A stretch of DNA of 64,000 nt from CAWKOH01 sp963851245 (GTDB lineage Bacteria; Actinomycetota; Acidimicrobiia; Acidimicrobiales; Palsa-688), in NCBI GenBank assembly GCA_963851245.1, contig CAWKOH010000004.1, forward strand, positions 310,001 to 374,000. The letters are read 5' to 3'. Shown piece after piece: positions 51,062 to 59,310 of the stretch. Every line of letters begins with the position of its first letter. The stretch's first letter is position 1. The position numbers and the translations under genes were made by a program. Below the pieces are notes generated by a model. That model worked only from the letters and a program-made list of their open reading frames with translations. It did not search any database and was not told the origin of the DNA.

Positions 51062-52151
51062 CTAGAACGCCCCGAAGCGGATGACCGACGCCAGCCCGAA
51101 GACCACGGAGTAGACGGCGAAGGGGATCAAGGTCCGGGTCTTGAAGTAACGGCTCAGAAAGATGATGGAGGCGAACGAAGCCACCACAGCGGCCACGCTG
51201 CCGGCGATCGCCTGACCGCGGATGCCATCGCCGAGGTGGCCGAGCAGATCGGGCACCTTCAAAGCTCCCGCGGCGAAGATCACGGGGGCTGAGAGCAAGA
51301 AGGCGAAGCGCAGGGCCCCTTCGTTGGACAGTCCTCGGTAGAGACCGCCAACCATGGTGACGCCCTCCCGGCTGATGCCGGCGAAGAGGGCCAGGCTCTG
51401 GGAGGCGCCGATCCACAGGGCGCTCCAAGGGCTCAGCCGGCTGTTGAGGTCGCGTTCGGTGACGTCGTCCATGGCGACGAGACGTTCCTCTTTGAACCGC
51501 TTGAAGATCCCACCACGCCGGCGCCGAGCTGGGACGGTGGCGAGCTCATCATTGGTCGCCGCCCCGGACGCTGCCGCCACCCCGGACCCTGCCGCCGCCC
51601 CGGGCGTTACCGATGGGGAGGGCGCCGGTGATGACTGCGCCGGGGCCGCCCCTCGCGCCGCTCGCCTCCGACCCTTCCGCCGGCGCCTCCCTTCGCAGGT
51701 TCCGCCGCCGGAACCACTCGCCGGCGAAGAGGATCAGCCCGTTCACCGTGAGGAAGATGGCGGCGGCCACCGGCTTGGCGAAGAGGGTGCGGAACGTGTG
51801 CTCGAAGAGCAACCCGAAGATGCCGACGGGGATGGTGGCGATGACTATGAGCCAGGCCAGGCGCTGCGAGTCGGTCTCGACCCTGCGGTGACCGATGCTC
51901 TGAAAGAAGCCGGCGATCAGCCGGCCCCACTCCCTGAGGTAGAAGATGAATATGGCCAGCGCGTTAGCCAGGTGCAGCCCGACGATGAAGGCAAGATACG
52001 GGCTCTCCGACAGCGATTCCTGCCGCACCAGCAGGCTCCAGTTGCCGCCGAACCACGAGGGGAGAAGCACGGTGTGGCCCAAGCTCGATAGCGGGAACAG
52101 TTCGAAGAAGCCCTGGATCAGGCCGAGCACAATCGCCTGAAAGAACGTCAT
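51062..52151 (-). CDS. uppP: Undecaprenyl-diphosphatase UppP/BacA-like (frameshifted in a linker)
   Basis: About 363 aa when bridged. The first part (from ATG 52151) has F-F-E-L-F-P-L-S-S-L-G-H, the BacA active-site region, and about four TMs. The second has A-G-I-S-R-E-G-V-T-M-V-G-G-L and R-F-A-F-L-L-S-A-P, the second conserved region, and four more TMs. Between them is an unusually long Gly/Ala/Pro-rich cytosolic linker of about 90 residues. The frame changes there; removing one base of the CCCC at 51649-51652 restores it. The enzyme recycles undecaprenyl diphosphate for peptidoglycan synthesis. A similar, non-identical 18-bp repeat occurs in the linker. Confidence 0.85.
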
Positions 52152-52316
52152 GTGGTAGATCGAGGCGTGCGACGCGGCGGCGGTCAGATACACGGCGCTC
52201 CTTGGCGGATCGTCCCCCGAGATTCGACGGCAACGGCTTCCGAGAGTACCAAGAAGGTCGCGTGCCTCATCCCGGCCCGGAGGCCGAAGGGCCAGGACGA
52301 GCCGGAGCTATATGGC

Positions 52317-52346
52317 TTGACAGTTATATAACTGCCTAAGCATAGT
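52317..52346 (+). promoter_or_regulatory. Promoter with embedded palindrome; ArsR-type autoregulatory site
   Basis: TTGACA and CATAGT are spaced by 18 bases, and the -10 ends six bases before ATG 52353, so the transcript may be leaderless. The spacer starts with a perfect 14-bp palindrome CAGTTATATAACTG (52321-52334), well placed for repression by the ArsR protein encoded next. Confidence 0.6.
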
Positions 52347-52352
52347 AGGTGC

Positions 52353-52652
52353 ATGACCTTCGCGGTTCTGGCGGAGCCCTCCCGCCGCGAGATTCTCGAT
52401 CTCCTCCGGGAACGCGAGCGATCGGTCGGAGAGCTGGTACGTGGTGTAGGTCTCAGCCAGCCCGGCGTTTCCAAGCACTTGCGGGTGCTGCGAGAGGCGG
52501 GCCTGGTCGGAGTGCGGGTGGACCGTCAGCGCCGCTTGTACCACTTGCGGCCCGAGCCCCTTGGTGAGGTCGACGCTTGGCTAGAGCCGTTCCGGCGCCT
52601 GTGGTCCGGGCGCCTCGACGCTTTGGAGGCCCATCTGGACAGGAGGGATTGA
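52353..52652 (+). CDS. ArsR family transcriptional regulator
   Basis: 99 aa winged helix. It starts F-A-V-L-A-E-P-S-R-R-E-I-L-D-L-L, the usual ArsR N-terminus, with recognition helix V-G-L-S-Q-P-G-V-S-K-H-L-R-V-L-R-E-A-G-L. No metal-binding Cys pairs are present, so it belongs to the metal-independent group found beside SRPBCC genes. It is three bases from the SRPBCC gene. The palindrome in its promoter suggests autorepression. Confidence 0.92.
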   Translation: MTFAVLAEPSRREILDLLRERERSVGELVRGVGLSQPGVSKHLRVLREAGLVGVRVDRQRRLYHLRPEPLGEVDAWLEPFRRLWSGRLDALEAHLDRRD

Positions 52653-52655
52653 GGC

Positions 52656-53305
52656 ATGGACAGAACGTTGGTACGGGCCGGAGATCGGCATGTGTTGCGT
52701 TTCGAACGGCATCTCGCCCACCCCGTGGAGCGGGTGTGGCGAGCCCTCACCGAGCCGGCCGAGCTGGCCCACTGGTTTCCCGGGCAACCCAGCATCGAGC
52801 TGCGTGTAGGCGGTGCGGCCACGTTCGCCCAGCCTGGTTTTGATGTCGATCCCGCACTGATGCCGACCCACGGAACCGTCATTGAGCTCGATCCACCCAG
52901 ACTCTTCGGTTTCCGGTGGGGGGACGACCTGCTCCGCTTCGACCCGCCACGATCGACGCGGTCGAAGGCGGAGCCATCGAGCTCCGCTTCGCCACGCCGC
53001 TCGGGTACTTGGTGACCAGCACGGTACGGCGAGCCGAACATCCGAAGGTGATCGAGTACACCTGGAACAGCCCCGGAATACCCGACGGCCTGGTGAAATG
53101 GCAGTTGATCCCGGCCGGAGAACGGTGCCTGCTCCTCCTGACCCACACTGTTATCGGTCACTGGGATGAGGCCGGCACCCTGGCCGCCTGGCACGTCCAT
53201 CTCACCCTTCTGGATGCCGCTTTGGCAGGACGACCCACGTGGCCGTTCCCGGAGTCGCGCTGGAGCGGGCTACGGGACCAGTACGCCGCCGGCGCCCTCG
53301 ACTGA
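52656..53305 (+). CDS. SRPBCC / AHSA1-domain protein (frameshifted)
   Basis: About 216 aa when bridged. The N-terminus F-E-R-H-L-A-H-P-V-E-R-V-W-R-A-L-T-E-P-A and W-F-P-G are the Aha1-like START-fold start. The frame changes at the CCC of 52943-52945: adding one C turns D-P-P-R-S into D-P-A-T-I-D and runs into the second half (L-G-Y-L-V-T-S-T-V then T-W-N-S-P-G). Such proteins bind hydrophobic ligands or act as cyclases. The ArsR-SRPBCC pairing is common, and regulators of this type usually control their partner. Confidence 0.85.
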
Positions 53306-53322
53306 GCCGACTACTGCTTCAA

Positions 53323-54331
53323 CTACTTCAACTGGGCCCGCAACGACTGCCCCGACAGAGCCACGCAAGAGCTCGTCCAGGGCGGAGGCAGGCGCTCGAG
53401 CATATCCCGGTCCCAACCACCGGAGTCGGCAGCCGCGGCGTAGGTGGAGTGCAAGAAGGAAAGGAGCTTGGAGCCGGGGTCAGAGGCCGTGCGGACCACT
53501 TCGTAGGGCAGCAGGTACTCGCCGAGGGATTCGTCGTAGAAGGCTTCAGCGGGTTCCACGGAGGCGGTCCGGTAACCCTCTTGCTCGGGGTAGGCGTACG
53601 AGTAGAAGGCCCCCTCGACCGCACCGCCCGGCCAGTAGCCGCAGCTGCTCACTTCCTGGGAGTAGGCCTCCAGCATCACGTGCGGGCTGCAGTTCGGGGC
53701 CCCTGCCGTGTGTGGTGGCGCCGGCCGCCCCGAGAAGCGGGTCGTGGCCAGGTCGAGGGCGCCCCAGAAGAGGTGGACCGGGCTGGACTTGCCGACGAAG
53801 CAGGTCCTGAACTGGTTGAGGACGAGGCTGGCGCTGATGAGCGCCCGCCACCACCGCTGGACATAGTCACGGTCGTACGAGGAGTGCTCGTGGTCCTGCT
53901 CGAAGGGGATGGCGCCGGGGATCTCGACGGGCACATCCCAGATCTCAGGCCGCACTCCGAGCTCGGTGAGGCGGCCGATCAGGTCGAGGTAAAAATCGGC
54001 GACCGTCCTGGGCTCGAGCCTGATCTGCCGCCGGTCGCCGCCGGCGGTGATGATGTCGAGCCGGTGGTCGATGAAGTCGAAATCGATCTGGAAGCCCGGT
54101 CCGCCGTCGGACCACATCAGGGAGGTGGTCAGGCCCCGGGCCGTCAGGTACAGCGGCACGTTCCACCAGTGGTTCAGCAGCGGTGAGCTGGCCAATCGCA
54201 CCTTCCCGACGATCTGGGTCCAAAGCTGCAGCGTGTCGCGGGTGTCAGCCCACTCCTCGACCGGCAGTGACGGCCACGCCCCGGCCGCCCCGGCCGCCCC
54301 GGCGCCCGGCTCTGGAAGCCGTGCCTGTCAT
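53323..54331 (-). CDS. DUF5996 family protein (frameshifted near the N-terminus)
   Basis: About 335 aa. The conserved core W-T-Q-I-V-G-K-V-R then N-H-W-W-N-V-P-L-Y-L-T-A-R-G-L, F-D-F-I-D-H-R-L and W-G-A-L-D-L-A-x-T-R-F-S-G matches DUF5996. ATG 54331 has a strong GGGAGGAGA site. From there the frame runs into a stop; dropping one base of the CCC at 54305-54307 joins it through an Ala/Gly-rich stretch to W-P-S-L-P-V-E-E-W and the core. Function unknown. It lies 18 bp after the DUF2252 gene on the same strand, so the two are probably expressed together. Confidence 0.8.
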
Positions 54332-54349
54332 CGCCTCTCCTCCCTTCGG

Positions 54350-55744
54350 TCAGAGGCCCATCTCCGCCGTGATCTTGCCGTCGTCCACGGCTTGGCGAAG
54401 CAAGTCGTAGTCCCGCGCGTTCTGGTCGGCGTAGGTCTCGGCGAAGGCGGCGATGGCGTCGTCGAACGCCGTTCCCTGTCCCAGGTAGGCGGCGATGGCG
54501 ATCCGGCTCCCGGAGCGGGCGTGGCAGCGGGCCAGGGTCCACCCGCACAAGCGGGCGTAGGCCGTCATACCGGCCGGGACCATGGCCCCGATGTCCGCCG
54601 ATCCTTTCCAGTCCCGGAGCTGGCGCACGTAGAAGTCCCGAACCACCCCGTCGAGCCCGAGGACCCGGTCCCAGCCGAGGAACACGTCGCTGTGGGCCTG
54701 CATGAGCCGCTGGCCGACCACCACCCGCTGGCCGCAGTTGCTGTAAGCGCTCTTCGCCACGAACCGTTCCAGCACCGAGGCCTGGGCTTCTTTCGCCTGT
54801 AGGAACAGAGGTTGTGCGTCGTCCCGCCCCTCCAGGAGGAGGATCCAGGCTCTCGTGCCGACGCTGCCGACCCCTACGACCTTGCGGGCCATCTGACCCA
54901 GCTTGAAACGGTCCAGCAGAACCCGGCGCTCGGAGCTGAGAGTCCGGCGGTAGGCGCGCAACAGGCCAACGATGCTCGCCATGAAGTCGCCGGCGTCTCC
55001 TTCGGAGAGAAGTTCCTCGACCGGCACGATGAGCGGCGGGTCGCTGACTATCCGGCGCCGGCCGTCCACCACGGTGGTCAGCTTGTCGAGGGCCTGGAGG
55101 CTGTCCCGGGTGCGGGCCTTGTTGAGCTCCTGCTGTGTCCGTTTTCGGCTGGCGGCTGTCAGCTGGGAACCGAACCTGGCCATGACGTCGTCCACGTCAA
55201 GGTGGGCGTACCAAACGTCCAACGCACCCATTGACGCGAAACCCCGCATGGCGGATCGGTACACCTCGACCCCGGCCGTCACCACCGTGCGCCGCTCGGC
55301 AGGGCTGAAGCCACGATCCCGGCCGGCTATGGCCAGGCTGGCAGCCAAACGCTTGATGTCCCACTCCCATGGCCCCGGCAGGGTCTCGTCGAAGTCGTTG
55401 ACGTCGAACACCAGATGGCGCTCAGGCGAGGCGAAAACGCCGAAGTTCGCCAGGTGGGCGTCCCCGCAAGCTTGGACCATGAGGCCCGAGATCGGGGTCG
55501 AGGCCAGATCCGACGCCATCACGAGGGCGGCGCCACGGAAGAAGGCGAACGGGGAGACCAGCATGCGGCCGTAGCGGATCGGCACCAATTCGGGTACCCG
55601 CGTCTCCGCCTGCTCCTCGAGCAGGTCGATCGGGTTGGGCCGGTCGGCCGGCGGGTCGAATGTGGCGTGGTCCCGGCGGCGGATGCGGGCCCGGGCGGCC
55701 CGTCCCTCGGCGGCCTGCTCGGCGGAGCTGAGTTGAGTCGTCAT
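54350..55744 (-). CDS. DUF2252 domain-containing protein
   Basis: 464 aa from ATG 55744 with GGAGG upstream; an ORF extension of 27 residues upstream is unlike the family. Conserved features: R-Y-G-R-M-L-V-S-P-F-A-F-F-R-G-A-A near 60, C-G-D-A-H-L-A-N-F-G near 93, F-D-V-N-D-F-D-E near 115, and A-K-E-A near 320. The H-x-x-N plus D-x-N-D-F-D arrangement looks kinase-like (APH/HipA-like), but activity is unproven. It probably forms an operon with the DUF5996 gene. Confidence 0.88.
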   Translation of the reverse strand: MTTQLSSAEQAAEGRAARARIRRRDHATFDPPADRPNPIDLLEEQAETRVPELVPIRYGRMLVSPFAFFRGAALVMASDLASTPISGLMVQACGDAHLANFGVFASPERHLVFDVNDFDETLPGPWEWDIKRLAASLAIAGRDRGFSPAERRTVVTAGVEVYRSAMRGFASMGALDVWYAHLDVDDVMARFGSQLTAASRKRTQQELNKARTRDSLQALDKLTTVVDGRRRIVSDPPLIVPVEELLSEGDAGDFMASIVGLLRAYRRTLSSERRVLLDRFKLGQMARKVVGVGSVGTRAWILLLEGRDDAQPLFLQAKEAQASVLERFVAKSAYSNCGQRVVVGQRLMQAHSDVFLGWDRVLGLDGVVRDFYVRQLRDWKGSADIGAMVPAGMTAYARLCGWTLARCHARSGSRIAIAAYLGQGTAFDDAIAAFAETYADQNARDYDLLRQAVDDGKITAEMGL

Positions 55745-55882
55745 GGCAAGAAGGTCGTCCTCCGGCAAGGGACTATAGGGTGATCGTCGCTTGTGGGGAG
55801 GGAAGAGGGCGGCCAGGATTCCCACCCCACGAGGTAGATCTCACCCGCGCCTGTGAAAGTAGGGGCCCGGCTGGGGTAGTAC

Positions 55883-56593
55883 ATGAGTATGACCATCTCA
55901 CGACGCGTCGCCAGGCCGCTGCTTTCATCGATGTTTATCGTGGGGGGGTGGGACAGCCTGCGTAACCCCGAGGGCAAGGTAAAGAAGGCCGACCCGGTGG
56001 CACAGGCGGTCGCGTCCAGGGTGCCAGGGCTTCCGCAGGAAACCGAGACGCTGATCAGGATCAACGGTGGGGTGATGGTTGGCGCGGGAACACTCCTGGC
56101 CATCGGCAAGTTCCCTCGCCTGGCCTCCTTGGCCCTGATAGGGACCATCCTGCCGACCACCTATGCCGGGCACCGCTTCTGGGAGGAGACGGACGAGGCG
56201 ACCAAAGCCCAGCAGCGGATCCATTTCATCAAGAACCTCGGCCTGCTCGGCGGCCTCATCCTGGCTGCGGTCGACACCGAGGGGGCGCCGTCGCTCCGCT
56301 GGCGGGCCCGGCGTAGCGCCGGGCGAGCGGGCCGGGTACTTCATGGCCGGCCCGGACGCCGCCCCAAGCCGGCTCCACGGTTCAGAGGGGTGGCCAGGCG
56401 AGCCCGGGGGTTGGCCCGCCCGAGCATTCAGATTCCGAGAGACGCCGTTTCCGAGGCCCAGCAGGTGGCGGCCCGGACCGCTCAGCGGGGCCGGAGCGCC
56501 GCCGAGCCGGTGTTGACAGCGGGCGTGCAAAAAGCCGGCGAACTTCTGGAGACAGTCGTCGGCCACGTCCAGGACGTCGTTCCCGTCGGCTGA
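55883..56593 (+). CDS. DoxX family membrane protein with basic C-terminal extension
   Basis: 236 aa. Residues 1-135 form a DoxX fold of four helices (R-R-V-A-R-P-L-L-S-S-M-F-I-V-G-G, then I-N-G-G-V-M-V-G-A-G-T-L-L-A, then F-I-K-N-L-G-L-L-G-G-L). The C-terminal 100 residues are Arg/Ala-rich and cytosolic, with no known domain. DoxX relatives take part in thiosulfate or redox stress handling in some bacteria. Start ATG 55883. Neighbours do not define its role. Confidence 0.82.
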   Translation: MSMTISRRVARPLLSSMFIVGGWDSLRNPEGKVKKADPVAQAVASRVPGLPQETETLIRINGGVMVGAGTLLAIGKFPRLASLALIGTILPTTYAGHRFWEETDEATKAQQRIHFIKNLGLLGGLILAAVDTEGAPSLRWRARRSAGRAGRVLHGRPGRRPKPAPRFRGVARRARGLARPSIQIPRDAVSEAQQVAARTAQRGRSAAEPVLTAGVQKAGELLETVVGHVQDVVPVG

Positions 56594-56599
56594 TAACGG

Positions 56600-56986
56600 T
56601 CAGCTGCGCTCATATCGCTCCGTCTCCCGGTCCAACGCCGCCACCAGCTTCTTCGGGGCGACACTGCGGAACGCGTCCTCGCAGATGACCTTCAGGTCCG
56701 CCCGGTCCAGGCCGGCGTCCAGGCGAACCCCCAGCCAGCCACGGGACCCGACGTACGGGGGCCGGAAGAACCTCTCGGGTGCCATCGCCACGAACGCCTC
56801 TTGGGCGCCGGCCGGGGCGGCGCACCACAGGTGGGGGAAATCGTGGTCGTGGTGCCCTTCGGGCCAGAACATGACGAACTGCTTGCCGGCGTAGAAGGCA
56901 GGTGAACCGTGACTGAGCTTCTCGGTCGCCCCTGGTAGGGCCAGGCATATTCCTCTGACCTCGGCTTCCACGTCCCTCCCGGCCAT
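56600..56986 (-). CDS. MmcQ/YjbR family DNA-binding-fold protein
   Basis: 128 aa. CyaY-like fold typical of MmcQ/YjbR: I-C-L-A-L-P-G-A-T-E-K-L-S-H-G near the start, P-A-F-Y-A-G-K-Q-F, then P-Y-V-G-S-R-G-W-L-G-V-R-L and an A-F-R-S-V-A-P-K-K-L C-terminus. The family may bind DNA weakly or a small ligand; role unknown. It is convergent with the DoxX gene, with six bases between their stops. Confidence 0.85.
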   Translation of the reverse strand: MAGRDVEAEVRGICLALPGATEKLSHGSPAFYAGKQFVMFWPEGHHDHDFPHLWCAAPAGAQEAFVAMAPERFFRPPYVGSRGWLGVRLDAGLDRADLKVICEDAFRSVAPKKLVAALDRETERYERS

Positions 56987-57131
56987 CCCCGCAGGCTAAA
57001 CCGCCCAGGCCGCCGGCTGTGAGGTATACGGGGCGACGTATACAGACCTTCAGGTAAAGGAACGGTAAATCTAGGGCCAGTCGGTCCGCTGGCGACTGGG
57101 TCGGGACCGACCCATCCGCCATGATGTCCCG

Positions 57132-57953
57132 ATGCCCGGAAGCACCCGTAGATCGCCGGCCCATTCCCGGCTGGCTCTGCGGGTCCCCGAGATCACCGCC
57201 TTCTTCTGGATCATCAAGGCCCTCTCCACCGCCATGGGCGAATCAACGTCGGATTACCTCGTCCACACCATCGATCCGGTGGTGGCCGTGTTCGGCGGTT
57301 TTGTCGCTTTTTGCGTGGCCCTGGCGGTGCAGTTCTCCATGCGCCGGTACATGGCCTGGACCTACTGGTTCGCGGTCCTCATGGTCGGCGTGTTCGGCAC
57401 CATGGCCGCCGACGTTCTCCACGTCAAGTTCAAAGTCCCCTACATCGTCACGTCCGTGCTGTACGGCGTGATACTGGCCGCCGTCTTCTTCACCTGGGAC
57501 CGCACAGAGCGGACCCTGTCCATCCACACCATCAACACGGCCCGCCGCGAAGCTTTCTACTGGTCCGCCGTGGTCTCGACCTTCGCCATGGGCACTGCGG
57601 TCGGGGACCTGACGGCAAACACGCTCCACCTGGGCTACTTCTGGTCGATGGCCCTGTTCGCCGGCGTGATCTGCATACCCGCTATCGGCTACCGCTTCTT
57701 CCATTGGAACGCCATATTCGCGTTCTGGTTCGCCTACGTGGTCACCCGTCCGCTCGGTGCTTCCTTCGCCGACGCCCTCGGCAAGCCCAAGAACCTGGGC
57801 GGCCTCGGCCTCGGCGACGGAAAGGTGGCCCTGTTGCTCACCGCTCTGATCGTGATCCTGGTCGCCTATCTGGCCATAACCCGCATCGACGTGCAGCGCG
57901 ACGGTCCGGCCCCGCCGAGCGGGTCTTCCTTCGAGCGCCAGATCGACCAGTAG
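57132..57953 (+). CDS. DUF347 repeat membrane protein (COG4705)
   Basis: 273 aa with about eight hydrophobic segments. The DUF347 signature V-P-E-I-T-A-F-F-W-I-I-K-A-L-S-T-A-M-G-E-S-x-x-D-Y lies at residues 17-42, and further repeats include F-G-T-M-A-A-D-V-L-H, F-A-M-G-T-A-V-G-D-L-T and R-P-L-G-A-S-F-A-D. The conserved acidic residues inside membrane repeats suggest ion transport, but the function is not established. ATG 57132 overlaps no neighbour; the upstream 145 bp shows no gene. Confidence 0.8.
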   Translation: MPGSTRRSPAHSRLALRVPEITAFFWIIKALSTAMGESTSDYLVHTIDPVVAVFGGFVAFCVALAVQFSMRRYMAWTYWFAVLMVGVFGTMAADVLHVKFKVPYIVTSVLYGVILAAVFFTWDRTERTLSIHTINTARREAFYWSAVVSTFAMGTAVGDLTANTLHLGYFWSMALFAGVICIPAIGYRFFHWNAIFAFWFAYVVTRPLGASFADALGKPKNLGGLGLGDGKVALLLTALIVILVAYLAITRIDVQRDGPAPPSGSSFERQIDQ

Positions 57954-58002
57954 AGCTCGTGCGGTAGATACAGTCCTGGGCCGGAAGGGGAAGAATCTCC
58001 CC

Positions 58003-58626
58003 ATGCCCGGCGACATCCCCATATATCTGGAGGTCGGCAAGAGCTGGACCTTCGCCTGCGCCCTCGACTGGCCGGGCTGGTGCCGGCGTGGGAAGGGGAA
58101 GGATGCGGCAGTTGAGGAACTGCTCCGGTACATCCCTCGATACGCCGCCGTCGCCGGCCCCGCCTTCCGCCCCGGGCCGGTCCGGGTTATCGGAGAGGTG
58201 GCCGGATCGGCCACGACCGACTTCGGCGCTCCCGGCGCCATCGGCGACTGGGACCGGGTCGCCTTGACGAAAAAGGACGGCACCCGCCTGGCCCTGCTGC
58301 TCGATAGGGCATGGGAGTCCTTCGACCAGGCGGCGTCCGACGCGCCCGAGCGTCTCCGTAAGGGACCTCGCGGAGGTGGTCGGGATCGGGACGCCATCGT
58401 CGAGCACGTGCGGGACGCGGAGCGCACCTATGGACGCAAGATGGGGGTGGCCGTCCCGCCCCGGACGCCCTGGCCCGAGCAGCGGGCCGCCTATCTGGAC
58501 GCCGTGCGCATCGTCGGCCCCGAGGGAGCGTGGCCGCTCCGGTACGCGGTGCGGCGTATCGGCTGGCACGTGCTGGACCACGCCTGGGAGATTGAAGACC
58601 GCGCCGCGGCGCCGCCGCACCTGTAG
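58003..58626 (+). CDS. Conserved hypothetical protein with DinB-like C-terminus
   Basis: 207 aa. I do not recognise the whole protein. The N-terminal half (I-Y-L-E-V-G-K-S-W-T-F-A-C-A-L-D-W-P-G-W) looks like a small alpha/beta domain. The C-terminal half has I-V-E-H-V-R-D-A-E-R near 130 and R-I-G-W-H-V-L-D-H-A-W-E-I-E-D-R at the end, the spacing of metal-binding histidines in DinB-like four-helix bundles. Start ATG 58003 follows GGAAGGGG. It could be a thiol- or metal-dependent enzyme; function unknown. Confidence 0.7.
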   Translation: MPGDIPIYLEVGKSWTFACALDWPGWCRRGKGKDAAVEELLRYIPRYAAVAGPAFRPGPVRVIGEVAGSATTDFGAPGAIGDWDRVALTKKDGTRLALLLDRAWESFDQAASDAPERLRKGPRGGGRDRDAIVEHVRDAERTYGRKMGVAVPPRTPWPEQRAAYLDAVRIVGPEGAWPLRYAVRRIGWHVLDHAWEIEDRAAAPPHL

Positions 58627-58810
58627 AGCCGCGGAACGCCGATGGGGCCGCCTCGCACGTCCGGGTGGGTGCACCCAAGCTAGGGTGGGCGGCATCCGCA
58701 AGATTCGATTCTGCGGTACCGTGCCCTCACCGCCGTTTGGTCGGTGCTCACACTCACGCATCTGTTCGGACGCGGAGAACCCGAGCGGGAACGGACGCAG
58801 AGGAAGTGGC

Positions 58811-59296
58811 ATGGCACGCAATAGCAAGGTCCAGAAGAAGAAATCGAAGCCGGTGGACAGCAAGAGCCGGGTGCGGCGCGGTCGCCCCAAGGTCTGCATG
58901 TTCTGTGCCGAACGGGCCGAGTGGGTCGACTACAAGGATCTGACGGTGCTGAGACGCTTCATCAACGACCGTGGCCGCATCAAGACCCGCGGCGCCACTG
59001 GAGCCTGTGCTCAGCACCAGCGGGATGTGGCCGTCGCCATCAAGACGGCCCGCGAGATGATGCTCTTGCCCTACGTGGTGCGAACCCAGTCCCCCGACAA
59101 AGGCGACCGGAGGGGCGGCGGCCGCGGCCTCCGTTCGGCCGAGGGAGTTGGTTCCGCGCTCAGCGAGGACGGCGCCGACGCGGTCGAAGACGCGGAGGCC
59201 GAGGGGGGCGAGACCGGGGCTGAAGGCGAGCCGGACGGCGCTGACCTGGACGCACGGGTCGACGACGCTCAGGCTGACGAGCCCGAGCCGGCTTAG
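58811..59296 (+). CDS. rpsR: 30S ribosomal protein S18 with long acidic C-terminal tail
   Basis: 161 aa; the S18 core is about residues 20-95 (V-C-M-F-C-A-E-R-A then D-Y-K-D-L-T-V-L-R-R-F-I-N-D-R-G-R-I, G-A-C-A-Q-H-Q-R, T-A-R-E-M-M-L-L-P-Y-V). The CxxC plus C-x-x-H set suggests the zinc-binding form. Normal S18 is 75-90 aa; this protein adds about 60 acidic residues (many Asp, Glu, Gly, Ala). RBS AGGAAG precedes ATG 58811. rpsF, ssb and rplI are not next to it, so it may be the second, stand-alone paralogue. Confidence 0.88.
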   Translation: MARNSKVQKKKSKPVDSKSRVRRGRPKVCMFCAERAEWVDYKDLTVLRRFINDRGRIKTRGATGACAQHQRDVAVAIKTAREMMLLPYVVRTQSPDKGDRRGGGRGLRSAEGVGSALSEDGADAVEDAEAEGGETGAEGEPDGADLDARVDDAQADEPEPA

Positions 59297-59310
59297 CCCC
59301 GGCCGGCTGG

